From positions 2,852,001-2,916,000 of the forward strand of contig NZ_AP027043.1 of assembly GCF_027924665.1 (NCBI RefSeq): DNA of 64,000 nt, written 5' to 3'. Of this stretch, positions 1 to 8,106 are shown piece after piece. How positions within the stretch are numbered: the stretch's first letter is position 1; the number at the start of each line of letters is the position of its first letter. The translations under genes were made by a program, and so were the position numbers. The stretch is from Flavobacterium sp. GSB-24. GTDB lineage: Bacteria; Bacteroidota; Bacteroidia; Flavobacteriales; Flavobacteriaceae. The notes under the pieces were generated by a model, which did not search any database, was not told the DNA's origin, and was given only the letters and a program-made list of their open reading frames with translations.

Positions 1-348
1 AATTACTATGTTTTGATCAATTTGGTACAAGTATGTTCTAATGTATTTTCCTTTATCCAAATTAAGCATTATTTCAAATAAAGATTCTCCTGTCATATTG
101 ACTTTTAAATCAATTTCATAATTCTCTGGAAGCTGTTTTTTCGAAACCAAGACTCCCCAAGGAGAAAGAGAACCATTTCCTGTAAGAGTGTCTTTTTTTA
201 GAATCCATTCTTTAGAATTAATCGTCCAATCTGATTTTAGTTCTTTTGAATTGTTTAAAGTATATTCTTTTTTTACTGTTGAAATAGTGCTCGAGCAAGA
301 AATGAATAACAGCTGTAAAATAAGAATTGATGCAATTTTAATTTTCAT
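1..348 (-). CDS. Putative lipoprotein, 3' end outside window
   Basis: The reading frame opens with ATG at 348 and stays open for 116 codons to the window edge, so the C-terminus is missing. The N-terminus is a lipoprotein signal: a basic start, a hydrophobic core and an LFISC-type lipobox, with Cys at about residue 18. The rest looks like a small secreted beta-rich domain (DWTINSKEWILKKDTLTGNG), of the kind seen in DUF1961 or LamG-like domains. That assignment is a guess and no function is claimed. The ATG follows directly on the stop codon of the upstream ABC gene, so the two are probably co-transcribed. Confidence 0.6.
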   Translation of the reverse strand, partial: MKIKIASILILQLLFISCSSTISTVKKEYTLNNSKELKSDWTINSKEWILKKDTLTGNGSLSPWGVLVSKKQLPENYEIDLKVNMTGESLFEIMLNLDKGKYIRTYLYQIDQNIVI

Positions 349-1590
349 TTAATTTAATTCTGAGTGGTATTTTATTTTTCCGATTGATCCTGTTTCAGCT
401 GGCAAAAGTTCGAAGACAGAAGTAGGAGCAAGGCCTTTTTCGATTCGGTGAGAAACGTAAATGATGCTTACATTAGTTTCCTGTTTAATAGTGTTGATTA
501 ATTGAATTACCAATTCTACATTTTCGTCGTCTAAACCTTCAACTGGTTCGTCTAAAATTAATAAAGGCGGATGTTTTAAAACGGCGCGGACAATTAAAGC
601 CACACGCTGCTGTCCAACAGAAAGATCAATAAAACGTTTTTTACGCAAATGTGACATTTCTATCACTTCAAGCCATTGCGTTACAATTTGCTTTTGATGT
701 GTTGTTGGTTCCGTATAAAGTCCTATCTGGTCAAAGAACCCAGATAAAATCATTTGTTCTAAAGTGTGGCTTTTTTGAAATAAATCGGTCATCGAAGTTG
801 CGAAGATTCCAATTTGTTTTTTAATATCCCAAACACTTTCGCCAGTTCCTTTTTTTCTGCCAAACAAAAATAAATTCTGCCCAAAACCTTTTGGATTATC
901 GCCTGTAATTAAGGATAAAATAGTGCTTTTTCCAGAACCGTTAGGACCAATTAACTGCCAAAATTCGCCTTGTTTTACGGTCCACGAAATGTTATTTATA
1001 ATTTTACGTTCTTCGTAACTTACAGAAACATCTTCTAGTTTAATTAATACACTTTCGTGAAAGTCATGAGGTTCTAAAGCTTTTGGAATTGCTGCTGTAT
1101 TTAAAGTTTTAAAGTGGTTTTCGGTTTTCACTAAAGCATGTAATTCGAAAGTATTGTCTTTTATTAACGCTTTATTTGGAACAAAATCTAATACGTCAAC
1201 AGTACGGTTTAAAATTTGAATAATAGCAATTTCGGTTGTGAGATCTTTTAAAGAATCAGCGAGGATTACTCTTGAAGGCTGATCTAAATGATCAAACGGA
1301 TTATCAAAAATGATAAATTCGGGTTTTTGTTCAATGCAGTAACGTAAAAACTCTTTTTTGCGTTCTCCAGAAGAAAAGGTTCTTAATTGTCTATTTGATG
1401 TTTTAGAGGCTTCAACGCTGTCGTATTGAAACTCTTTTTCTATGAATTTCTCGATTGCAATATCAGAGAACAGAATTCCTTTTTGGTTATTAAAAACCGC
1501 TAATTCTCCTTTTGCTTCACCGTTTAAAATATTGTCTATAAATGCTTTTTTATTTACCTGATTTGATAAAAGTATATCCCAATGCTGCAT
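349..1590 (-). CDS. Duplicated ABC ATPase, ModF/PhrA-like
   Basis: This 413-aa soluble protein carries two ABC ATPase halves and no membrane segment. The C-terminal half (about 183-405) is canonical, with Walker A GPNGSGKST, signature LSVGQQR and Walker B LLILDEPVEGLD. The N-terminal half keeps a signature-like FSSGERKK and a Walker B-like FIIFDNPFDHLD but has no recognisable Walker A, so it looks degenerate. The layout matches the ModF/PhrA group of duplicated ATPases, whose substrate and partners are poorly known. No permease gene lies nearby. The gene precedes the partial lipoprotein with no intervening base. Confidence 0.8.
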   Translation of the reverse strand: MQHWDILLSNQVNKKAFIDNILNGEAKGELAVFNNQKGILFSDIAIEKFIEKEFQYDSVEASKTSNRQLRTFSSGERKKEFLRYCIEQKPEFIIFDNPFDHLDQPSRVILADSLKDLTTEIAIIQILNRTVDVLDFVPNKALIKDNTFELHALVKTENHFKTLNTAAIPKALEPHDFHESVLIKLEDVSVSYEERKIINNISWTVKQGEFWQLIGPNGSGKSTILSLITGDNPKGFGQNLFLFGRKKGTGESVWDIKKQIGIFATSMTDLFQKSHTLEQMILSGFFDQIGLYTEPTTHQKQIVTQWLEVIEMSHLRKKRFIDLSVGQQRVALIVRAVLKHPPLLILDEPVEGLDDENVELVIQLINTIKQETNVSIIYVSHRIEKGLAPTSVFELLPAETGSIGKIKYHSELN

Positions 1591-1605
1591 GGTGTATTTT
1601 TAGTA

Positions 1606-2457
1606 TTATTTATTCTCTTTTAATGCCATTTCGCGATCGTTTCTCGACCATTCGCTCCAAGAACCTACATATAATTTCGGAATCGGAAGTCCAGCGTAGT
1701 CCATTGCTAATAAAGTGTGACAGGCTGTAACGCCAGAACCGCAATGTACAATTGTATTTTCGCTTTTTTTATCTCCAATTATAGCTTTGTATTTTTTGGC
1801 TAATTCTTCAGGAGATTTGAAAAATCCGTTTTCGTCTAAATTTTCAGTCAGCGGTACATTTATAGCTCCAGGGATATGTCCCGCAATTAGATCTAAAGGT
1901 TCTATGAGTCCGTCAAATCTGTTTTTGTCTCGAACATCAATTACAATATTTTGATCGTTTTTACGGGCTTTTTCGACTTCTTCTATCTCTGCCAGCGGTA
2001 ATTTCCATTTTTGAACAGGATAAGTTGTTTTATCAAAAATCTCAATTCCAGAACTGGTTGGAAAACCAGATTGAATTGCAGACTGAAGACCGCCATTTAA
2101 AACCTGAATTTTTTCATGTCCGACAGCGCGCATCATCCACCAGAATCGGGCTGCGAAATTAGAACCATTTTTATCATCATAAACTATAACATGGTCTGAA
2201 GCTGAAATTCCGATAGAAGAAAGTGTTTTCGAAAAATCTTCCACAGCTGGCAAAGGATGTCGTCCGCCGTTTGCGGGATTTTCTGTAACTGCTGCTAAAT
2301 CTCGATTTAAGTCTACAAATCGCGCTCCTTTTAAATGTTCTTTTTGATAGATTTCAAAAGAGTCTGCACCCGTTCGCGCATCAATTAAAATGATATCTGA
2401 ACGATTTAATAGAATTAATTCTTCTGCTGTAATTAACGGAGAAATTGAATTAGACAT
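1606..2457 (-). CDS. sseA: Sulfurtransferase, mercaptopyruvate type (two rhodanese domains)
   Basis: This 283-aa cytoplasmic protein has two rhodanese domains (about 8-130 and 150-280), the normal size for SseA-type enzymes. The active-site loop CGSGVTA, with catalytic Cys239, is the version typical of 3-mercaptopyruvate sulfurtransferase; thiosulfate sulfurtransferases usually have CRxGx[RT]. The enzyme would move sulfur from 3-mercaptopyruvate to thiols or cyanide in cysteine catabolism. It ends 15 bp before the ABC gene on the same strand and starts 6 bp after the ThuA-like gene, suggesting one operon. Substrate preference is inferred from the loop only. Confidence 0.88.
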   Translation of the reverse strand: MSNSISPLITAEELILLNRSDIILIDARTGADSFEIYQKEHLKGARFVDLNRDLAAVTENPANGGRHPLPAVEDFSKTLSSIGISASDHVIVYDDKNGSNFAARFWWMMRAVGHEKIQVLNGGLQSAIQSGFPTSSGIEIFDKTTYPVQKWKLPLAEIEEVEKARKNDQNIVIDVRDKNRFDGLIEPLDLIAGHIPGAINVPLTENLDENGFFKSPEELAKKYKAIIGDKKSENTIVHCGSGVTACHTLLAMDYAGLPIPKLYVGSWSEWSRNDREMALKENK

Positions 2458-2463
2458 TTTGTT

Positions 2464-3318
2464 TTATTTTTTTGAATTTCCGAGCCAAAGCAATGCATTC
2501 AATATTAACTGGCTTTGTGTTTTATTTTCAAAAGTATACGATAAGGTTTTGTTTGTACCGCCTTCATAATCAATATCATTGTGCCCCATATTTACGTACA
2601 GCATTTTATATTTTTTATTCGTCCATACAACTGGATAGTAACCGCTGTGCCAAATTTCATGTGCTTTTGGACCAGTTCCTAATGGAAAGCTGGATTCGTC
2701 AATTGCGACTAAAATTTCGATGCCTTGATTTTTCGTCAAATCATTAGACCATCGATACCATTCGTTTGGTGCTGATGTAAAAGTCTTTGGCAGATTTTTG
2801 GTGACAGGATGCTGATTTTCAACTCTAAGAACTGCCGAAGTTGGTTTCCAGGTGTTGCTTCCATATTCGCCAGATCCTAAAAAAGTATTATGATACCAAT
2901 TCCAATCCTGATTATAACTGGAATCATTTAAAGCAAATGCTGAAAAATGAAATCCTATGAAACCGCCGCCATTTTCCATGTATTTTTGAAAAGCTTCCCG
3001 TTCTTCTTTCTTTTCCGGGCGTGTATCTAAAAATAAAACCACTTGATATTTTGCTAAAAACTTAGCATTAAGATTTTCCCAATTGCTCGTTGAATCATAC
3101 TGAAAATGATTTTCTGCTGCCAATTTTGGAAAATATTTATTGGCCTCATGGACAAAGCTAATATGCGCCTGATCGTTTTTTGCGGTGTAAAAAGCAATTA
3201 CTTTAAATTTTGGATTTTCTTTTTTGCTTTGAGAAAAACCAAAGAAAGAAATTGTTAGAACAAAAAATAAAATAATTCTTTTAAAAATGCCCATCGAATT
3301 TTGATTAAAAAAGGACAT
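2464..3318 (-). CDS. Secreted ThuA-like domain protein
   Basis: This 284-aa protein has a cleavable signal peptide (hydrophobic stretch, then FGFSQS). The ThuA fold is recognisable from FKVIAFYTAKNDQAHISFVHEAN, the Gly-rich GGGFIGFHFSAFAL and a late NMGHNDIDYEGG. ThuA domains resemble glutamine amidotransferases and occur in sugar-utilisation proteins of Bacteroidota; their chemistry is mostly unproven. A start at the internal Met (position 3294) would put the signal peptide directly at the N-terminus and is equally plausible. The gene lies between the DUF1398 and sulfurtransferase genes with gaps of 5-6 bp. Confidence 0.8.
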   Translation of the reverse strand: MSFFNQNSMGIFKRIILFFVLTISFFGFSQSKKENPKFKVIAFYTAKNDQAHISFVHEANKYFPKLAAENHFQYDSTSNWENLNAKFLAKYQVVLFLDTRPEKKEEREAFQKYMENGGGFIGFHFSAFALNDSSYNQDWNWYHNTFLGSGEYGSNTWKPTSAVLRVENQHPVTKNLPKTFTSAPNEWYRWSNDLTKNQGIEILVAIDESSFPLGTGPKAHEIWHSGYYPVVWTNKKYKMLYVNMGHNDIDYEGGTNKTLSYTFENKTQSQLILNALLWLGNSKK

Positions 3319-3323
3319 GAATA

Positions 3324-3713
3324 TTAACTAGGAATTTTTTCGATCAAAATCTCATTTTCAGATTTGTCAAAATAAGTACAAGTCATTTCAATAATGTCTA
3401 CACGCCATTTTGCAATACCACATTGTGCGCAATGTTTGCAGAATGTCATATAATCAGTTTCACCGTGCTGATGTTTTACTAAGAATTCGATAAAAAGTTC
3501 TTTGTTTGGAAAATCAGCCACTTTTATTTCAGGATATTTTTCCTCAGCTTCGGCTGTATAATTGTTTAAACCGTAATAGACAACGCTTCCGTCGTGTACG
3601 TAAGTGTCGTATCCTTTTACGCCTAAGATGATTAAATCTTGTATATAATTTGGAAAATCAGCTCCAGTTTTCACTTTTGCATGAGCTTCTTTTATTTGTT
3701 CAATTGTAAACAT
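3324..3713 (-). CDS. DUF1398 family protein (YbcV-like)
   Basis: This 129-aa soluble protein matches the DUF1398/YbcV family. It opens with FTIEQIKEAHAKVKTGADFP, has the central Tyr-rich VKGYDTYVHDGSVVYYGLNN and ends with a DYMTFCKHCAQCGIAKWRVD segment. The family is widespread, often beside stress or metabolic genes, and has no firm function. The closely spaced Cys residues (CKHCAQC) could bind metal, but that is only a possibility. It appears to be the first gene of the minus-strand run that continues through the ThuA-like and sulfurtransferase genes. Confidence 0.8.
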   Translation of the reverse strand: MFTIEQIKEAHAKVKTGADFPNYIQDLIILGVKGYDTYVHDGSVVYYGLNNYTAEAEEKYPEIKVADFPNKELFIEFLVKHQHGETDYMTFCKHCAQCGIAKWRVDIIEMTCTYFDKSENEILIEKIPS

Positions 3714-3732
3714 AATTTTAGTTTTTAAGTTA

Positions 3733-3812
3733 GTTTTTTTGCCACGAATTATTTTTTAGTTTGATGCACATTAAAATTAGTGCAAATTCGTGTAATTTGT
3801 GGCAGACAAAAA
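3733..3812. repeat. Intergenic palindromic hairpin repeat
   Basis: The interval between the DUF1398 gene and the next minus-strand gene holds a long imperfect hairpin. TGCCAC (3740-3745) pairs with GTGGCA (3799-3804), and there is an inner inverted pair around GCACATTAAAATTAGTGC. Short T and A runs flank it. Sequences of this kind recur between genes in Flavobacterium genomes and may act as bidirectional terminators or repeat elements. The genome-wide recurrence is from memory, not tested. Confidence 0.5.
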
Positions 3813-3814
3813 AG

Positions 3815-4807
3815 TTATTGTTTCAAAAATACGATTAATGGTTTTATAAATGAATCAAAAGATTCGATATGCGGTAAATGTCCTGTATTTGGGACTTCAA
3901 CCAATTTTGAGTTCGGAATTGCTTGCTGCGTTTTTTTACCCAATTCAGCATAATTTCCCATTGTTTTTTGGACTTCTGCGGCAACCAAAGGTTTTCCTAA
4001 AGCAGTTTTATCTCTCGTTCCAATGATTAAAAGCGTCGGACTTTTGATGTTTTTAAATTCATACAAAACAGGCTGTGTAAAAATCATATCGTATAAAAGT
4101 GCAGAATTCCACGCCACGCGGTCATAATTTGGAGCTGTTGTCCATCCCGCGCCGAGTTCTGCCCATTTCTGGTAATCTGCATTCCACTTTCCATCATAAT
4201 AATTAGCCATTTGATATTTTTTGATGGCTTCATAATTTTGTTTCAATTCAGACTCGTACCACCAATCTACAGGTTTGTAAGGAACGACTAATTTCCAATC
4301 TTCTAAACCAATTGGATTTTCCAAAACTAGTTTTTCTGTAGTTTCAGGATACATTAGCGCAAAACGTGTTGCCAGCATTCCGCCCATAGAATGACCTAAA
4401 ATGGTTGTTTTTTCAATTCCCAAATGATCTAAAAGTTTCTTGGTATTTTGAGCTAACTGCTGAAAAGTATATTGAAAATTATCAGGTTTTGTCGATTTTC
4501 CAAAACCAATCTGGTCGGGTATAATCACTCTAAAACCTTCTTTTGTCAATGCCTTTATGGTAGTTTCCCAATAAGCTCCATTGAAATTTTTTCCGTGAAG
4601 CAGTACAATATTTTTATTGTTATAATTATTTGGTTTAATGTCCATATAAGCAATTTTAAGTGCTTGACGCTGATTACTTAATTCTAAAAATTGGACAGGA
4701 AACGGATATTCATAATTCGTTAAATTAATGTCTAACTGTTTGATTTTCTGTTCTTGTGCCAAACTAAAAAACGGCAGTAAAAGTATAAGGAGTTTTAAAG
4801 TTTTCAT
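3815..4807 (-). CDS. Secreted alpha/beta-fold hydrolase
   Basis: This 330-aa protein has a signal peptide (ILLLPFFSLAQ) and a standard alpha/beta hydrolase domain. Visible motifs are the oxyanion region VLLHGKNFNGAYWE, the nucleophile elbow GHSMGGM, a late acidic region around IIGTRDKTALGK, and the catalytic His in VPNTGHLPHIE. The fold suggests an esterase or lipase of the periplasm or outside of the cell; the substrate cannot be read from sequence. It stands alone, with about 100 bp to the DUF1398 gene and 155 bp to the MscS gene. Confidence 0.82.
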   Translation of the reverse strand: MKTLKLLILLLPFFSLAQEQKIKQLDINLTNYEYPFPVQFLELSNQRQALKIAYMDIKPNNYNNKNIVLLHGKNFNGAYWETTIKALTKEGFRVIIPDQIGFGKSTKPDNFQYTFQQLAQNTKKLLDHLGIEKTTILGHSMGGMLATRFALMYPETTEKLVLENPIGLEDWKLVVPYKPVDWWYESELKQNYEAIKKYQMANYYDGKWNADYQKWAELGAGWTTAPNYDRVAWNSALLYDMIFTQPVLYEFKNIKSPTLLIIGTRDKTALGKPLVAAEVQKTMGNYAELGKKTQQAIPNSKLVEVPNTGHLPHIESFDSFIKPLIVFLKQ

Positions 4808-4962
4808 TTAAAAATGGTTTTTTATTAAGGATTATAAAATTACCGCTATGCATTTTTAAAACCAAAAAATCCACTCTTAAAGTTATGGGAAAAAACCGAT
4901 TGAGTTAAAAATTAAGCCATTAAAGCAATAATTTGGTGAATGACTTCTAAGATTATTTCAGA

Positions 4963-5826
4963 TTATTTTAGATCTAGATTTTTTAGATCAATGTTTTTTA
5001 AAGTTACAACACGCTGTGGATACGGAATGTCGATATTGTTTTCATCAAATCTTTTTTTAATGCTCTGCAGTAAATCGCAGTACATTACAAATCCGTCAGT
5101 AGAGTTTTTTGCCCAAGCCCACGCTTTTAGGTTTACACTAGAATCGGCCAATGCGACAACACGTGCTATAACAAGGGGAGTTTTTTGCTTTTTGGCTTCT
5201 GCTGTTCGGATATCAATAAAAAGAGGATGTTTGGCGATTTCATCTTTTATGATTTCCAATGCTTTTTCAACATCAGAATCATAACCAATTCCAATTTCGA
5301 TTATTTTACAGCATTTTGTATCGTGCATATTAGTATTCACAATAATTTGATTGCTGATAACAGAATTCGGAATAATAATTCTATTGTTTTCGGCATCTTT
5401 TAGAACGACTTGTCTCAAATTGATATCTTCAACAGTACCTACAAAATTATTTATGGTGATTTTATCATTGATTTTAAACGGTTTAAAAATGACTAAAAAT
5501 ATGCCGCTGACAATATTACTCAAAGCTTGCTGAGAAGCCAAACCCGCAACCAGAGAAATAACTCCAGCACCTGCTAAAAAAGAATGTCCAATGATTTTAA
5601 ATTCAGGAATTTGGATTAAGGCAAAGGCAAACCCAAGTATGTAAATTAGCGTTATAATTAAGTGTTTTAAGAATTTAAACCCAGTGGCATCATATTCTTT
5701 ATTCGTTTCTTTCTTGTACAAAAGATAACGAAGCACTCGATCTGTAATCGCGCCAAGAATGATTGTGATAATGATTATTATAGTTATAAAAATACCGATT
5801 CGGAAGTCCTTAAAGTAATCGATCAT
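4963..5826 (-). CDS. Small-conductance mechanosensitive channel, MscS family
   Basis: This 287-aa inner-membrane protein has three hydrophobic segments (about 8-30, 48-72 and 80-115). The third carries the Gly/Ala-rich pore helix GAGVISLVAGLASQQALSNIVSG typical of MscS. The conserved beta domain follows (FKINDKITINNFVGTVEDINLRQ), then the C-terminal cage. Such channels open under membrane tension and release solutes during hypo-osmotic shock. It is close to the usual length of E. coli MscS. Transcription is probably monocistronic, because a strong terminator of the upstream thioesterase gene lies just before it. Confidence 0.92.
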   Translation of the reverse strand: MIDYFKDFRIGIFITIIIIITIILGAITDRVLRYLLYKKETNKEYDATGFKFLKHLIITLIYILGFAFALIQIPEFKIIGHSFLAGAGVISLVAGLASQQALSNIVSGIFLVIFKPFKINDKITINNFVGTVEDINLRQVVLKDAENNRIIIPNSVISNQIIVNTNMHDTKCCKIIEIGIGYDSDVEKALEIIKDEIAKHPLFIDIRTAEAKKQKTPLVIARVVALADSSVNLKAWAWAKNSTDGFVMYCDLLQSIKKRFDENNIDIPYPQRVVTLKNIDLKNLDLK

Positions 5827-5840
5827 AAATTTTAATTTTG

Positions 5841-5887
5841 AGAAAAAAAATCCAAAAAACAGATATTCAAATATCGTTTTTTGGATT
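5841..5887 (-). terminator. Rho-independent terminator of the thioesterase gene
   Basis: AATCCAAAAAAC (5849-5860) pairs with GTTTTTTGGATT (5876-5887). An inner GATAT/ATATC stem extends the hairpin. Read on the minus strand, the hairpin is followed by a run of T, 29 bp after the stop codon of the thioesterase gene. Confidence 0.75.
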
Positions 5888-5915
5888 ATAAAGTTAAGAT
5901 AAATACACTTTATTT

Positions 5916-6353
5916 TTAAAGTCCAACAAAATCATCGCTTTTTGGAAAAATACTCAGCGCTTGAACTGCAATTTCTGGAGTTGGAGAAGCTAATTTTCGT
6001 AGTTTGGTATCCATCCAGGCTCCGTCTACAGTAATTGTTGCGCAAAGGGTATCGTCTTCTCTTCTAAATTCGTGAATAATCGACCAGCGAGAAGCATCGG
6101 CTTTCATTTTTGAAGTTTTGGTATGAATGAATATTTTGTCAGAAAGTTTTAATTCTTTTCTAAAAACGCATTCTTCTCTAAATAAAACAGGACCAAAACC
6201 TTGTGTCTGCATTACTTTTAATGTTAACCCAAGTTCTTCAAGGATTTCAATACGATGCTGCGCGCCAAAATCGTAATAAGCACTGTGACGAACGTGAAAG
6301 TTTGGGTCAAGATCTGACCAGCGGAAAGATATTTCTTTTACAAATGAAGCCAT
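5916..6353 (-). CDS. Acyl-CoA thioesterase, 4HBT hotdog family
   Basis: The hotdog domain begins at MASFVKEISFRWSDLDPNFHV, so the ATG at 6353 is preferred. The longer frame to 6458 adds 35 residues that look like translated intergenic DNA. The product is about 145 aa, the normal length for this family. The WSDLDPNFHVRHSAYYDF segment matches the 4HBT active-site region (D-x-x-G/N-H-V). The protein would hydrolyse acyl-CoA thioesters in the cytoplasm; chain length is unknown. Confidence 0.82.
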   Translation of the reverse strand: MASFVKEISFRWSDLDPNFHVRHSAYYDFGAQHRIEILEELGLTLKVMQTQGFGPVLFREECVFRKELKLSDKIFIHTKTSKMKADASRWSIIHEFRREDDTLCATITVDGAWMDTKLRKLASPTPEIAVQALSIFPKSDDFVGL

Positions 6354-6480
6354 TTTATAGTTGTAATTTTGATGAGAAATCGAAATTACGAATAAAAAAT
6401 AAAAGAATATTATAAAATTACTATGCGTGCATATTTTTTTATTGTTTTCCAATTTCATTAGATATTAGAAAACAAATTTT

Positions 6481-6954
6481 TTATGCTCTTTCAACTAAAC
6501 AGTTATAACAGCCTGGTCTTGCATTGTGGATATGTATGTAATCTATTTTTTCGTTTCCGAAAGTTTTAATAATATGCTCTTTTAGAGTCTTTCCTTCAAT
6601 TACAGATGCTTCTTTCATTATACCGTTTTTGTCATAACCACGCAACGAAAGTAATCTATGATTAAACAGTTGTGGAATCTGGTTGATTTCGAATGTTGGT
6701 GTAGAGTTTTTATTTCGTATAAAGATCGGTCCGCTTGCTTGATAAGGAGAAGTTGTTTTATGATGGTTGTATGGCAATAAAATAACTTCTTCCCCAATTT
6801 GTGCATCTTCTAGACTTATTCTGCAGGGAAACCCCGGGAATTTATCGACTATCATTTTAATTGCCCCGATTTTTTCTAGTTCTAGATTTGTTAATTCGAA
6901 GTAGCCTGAAAACTCTACATGATTTAAAGGCTTGATTTTAAAATTTGTTTCCAT
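6481..6954 (-). CDS. DUF1203 family protein
   Basis: The protein is about 157 aa when started at METNFKIKPL; the frame extends five codons further upstream. It matches DUF1203: FPGFPCRISLEDAQIGEEVI near the N-terminus, YQASGPIFIRN in the middle and a Cys near the end (PGCYNCLVERA). The function of the family is not established. There is no signal peptide or membrane segment, so it is probably cytoplasmic. It sits between unrelated small minus-strand genes. Confidence 0.78.
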   Translation of the reverse strand: METNFKIKPLNHVEFSGYFELTNLELEKIGAIKMIVDKFPGFPCRISLEDAQIGEEVILLPYNHHKTTSPYQASGPIFIRNKNSTPTFEINQIPQLFNHRLLSLRGYDKNGIMKEASVIEGKTLKEHIIKTFGNEKIDYIHIHNARPGCYNCLVERA

Positions 6955-7032
6955 AATTTTTTTAAGCAAAAATCATGTTTGTTCGAATGAAAAAAAATCC
7001 AAATCTTGCTGTGTTTTTTTTACTTGATATAT

Positions 7033-7494
7033 TTACGAGGCCATTCGTCCCAACTCATCTTCTAACTTATCAAAATTCTCTTCATTTTTATCGACAACAT
7101 ACGGTTTGAGTTTTTGGCATTCTTCTTCGGTTTCAAAAAGCATTTTAAACAAAACTTTTGTCTGATTTTCGGCAACAGTTTCAAATGTCGTGAGAATTTG
7201 AAATAATGGTTTAGAATGACGTTTCCACGCTATTAGATTCGGTTTGTCTATTTTTATAAATTCGCATTCATTGGCATAATTTCCTGCTTCCGGACCGTGC
7301 ATGATAAAGCTCCATTTGCCACCTTCGCAAAAATTAAATTCATTGAAAGTATTCGTAAAACCTTTTGGTCCCCACCAATTTTTCAAATGTTCGGGAGTAC
7401 TCCAAGCTTTAAAAACCAGTTCCTGCGGGAAATTTAAAATTCGCGTCGTAACAATTTCGGAATCTGGTGTTGTCGAAAGAATATCTGAAGTCAT
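7033..7494 (-). CDS. SRPBCC (AHSA1-type) domain protein
   Basis: This 153-aa protein is a typical AHSA1/SRPBCC domain, identified by RILNFPQELVFKAWSTPEHL, the WWGPKGF motif and the GGKWSFIMHGPEG-like segment. The fold is a START-like ligand-binding cup. Members are co-expressed with small regulators or bind hydrophobic ligands, but the role of this one cannot be inferred. No ArsR-type regulator gene, a frequent partner, is adjacent. The protein has no signal peptide. Confidence 0.85.
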   Translation of the reverse strand: MTSDILSTTPDSEIVTTRILNFPQELVFKAWSTPEHLKNWWGPKGFTNTFNEFNFCEGGKWSFIMHGPEAGNYANECEFIKIDKPNLIAWKRHSKPLFQILTTFETVAENQTKVLFKMLFETEEECQKLKPYVVDKNEENFDKLEDELGRMAS

Positions 7495-7579
7495 TTCTGA
7501 TGAGTTTTAAATTAAACAAAAACGGAGTAGGATAAAATTAGTATTAAATTTTTAATTAGTTGTTAATCTGTGTTCTATG

Positions 7580-8047
7580 TTAGATAGTTTCGAGATTATC
7601 CCATTCATATTCTATCTTGTTAACTTTTATGTAATAAGGAATTAATAATAAAATTTCGAGCCTTAGTGAAAAGTGACCATCTCCCATACTAAAAGGAATT
7701 ATAAACATAGAAGCAATGCATATTGCGACACCACAAACGGCATCTAATTTTGCAATATTAATCGCATTTGGTTTTTCGAACCAAAGTGAATAGGCTGCAA
7801 ATCCTTTTAAAAGCATAATCGCAATGATAAAAAGACCAGTTCCAGAGTATGCTGTGTTGCTTGAAAACCCGTAAAGAGATAAATTTACATTTGGCACAAA
7901 AAGATTTGTAATAAGCGAGCCAAATGCAGCGACAGCTAAAAGCATAAAGATCCAGCAGAAAGTTTTAATCCACCAAGGTAATAATTTACGTCTTATTACG
8001 GGAGGTTTGTCAAATTCGTCAAATTGGCTTTGTAATTCTGAATTCAT
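7580..8047 (-). CDS. Hypothetical membrane protein
   Basis: This 155-aa protein has about four hydrophobic segments (roughly 27-50, 68-88, 100-120 and 125-140). The N-terminus is charged and cytoplasmic-looking (MNSELQSQFDEFDKPPVIRRK). I do not recognise a named family. It precedes the CPA1 antiporter's stop codon by about 60 bp on the same strand, so it may be transcribed separately. The even codon usage and plausible topology support it as a real gene. Confidence 0.65.
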   Translation of the reverse strand: MNSELQSQFDEFDKPPVIRRKLLPWWIKTFCWIFMLLAVAAFGSLITNLFVPNVNLSLYGFSSNTAYSGTGLFIIAIMLLKGFAAYSLWFEKPNAINIAKLDAVCGVAICIASMFIIPFSMGDGHFSLRLEILLLIPYYIKVNKIEYEWDNLETI

Positions 8048-8106
8048 GTTTTGTGGTTTATAGTTATTGGTTAGGGAAAATTATATTATGCGTAAAACGA
8101 TTAAAA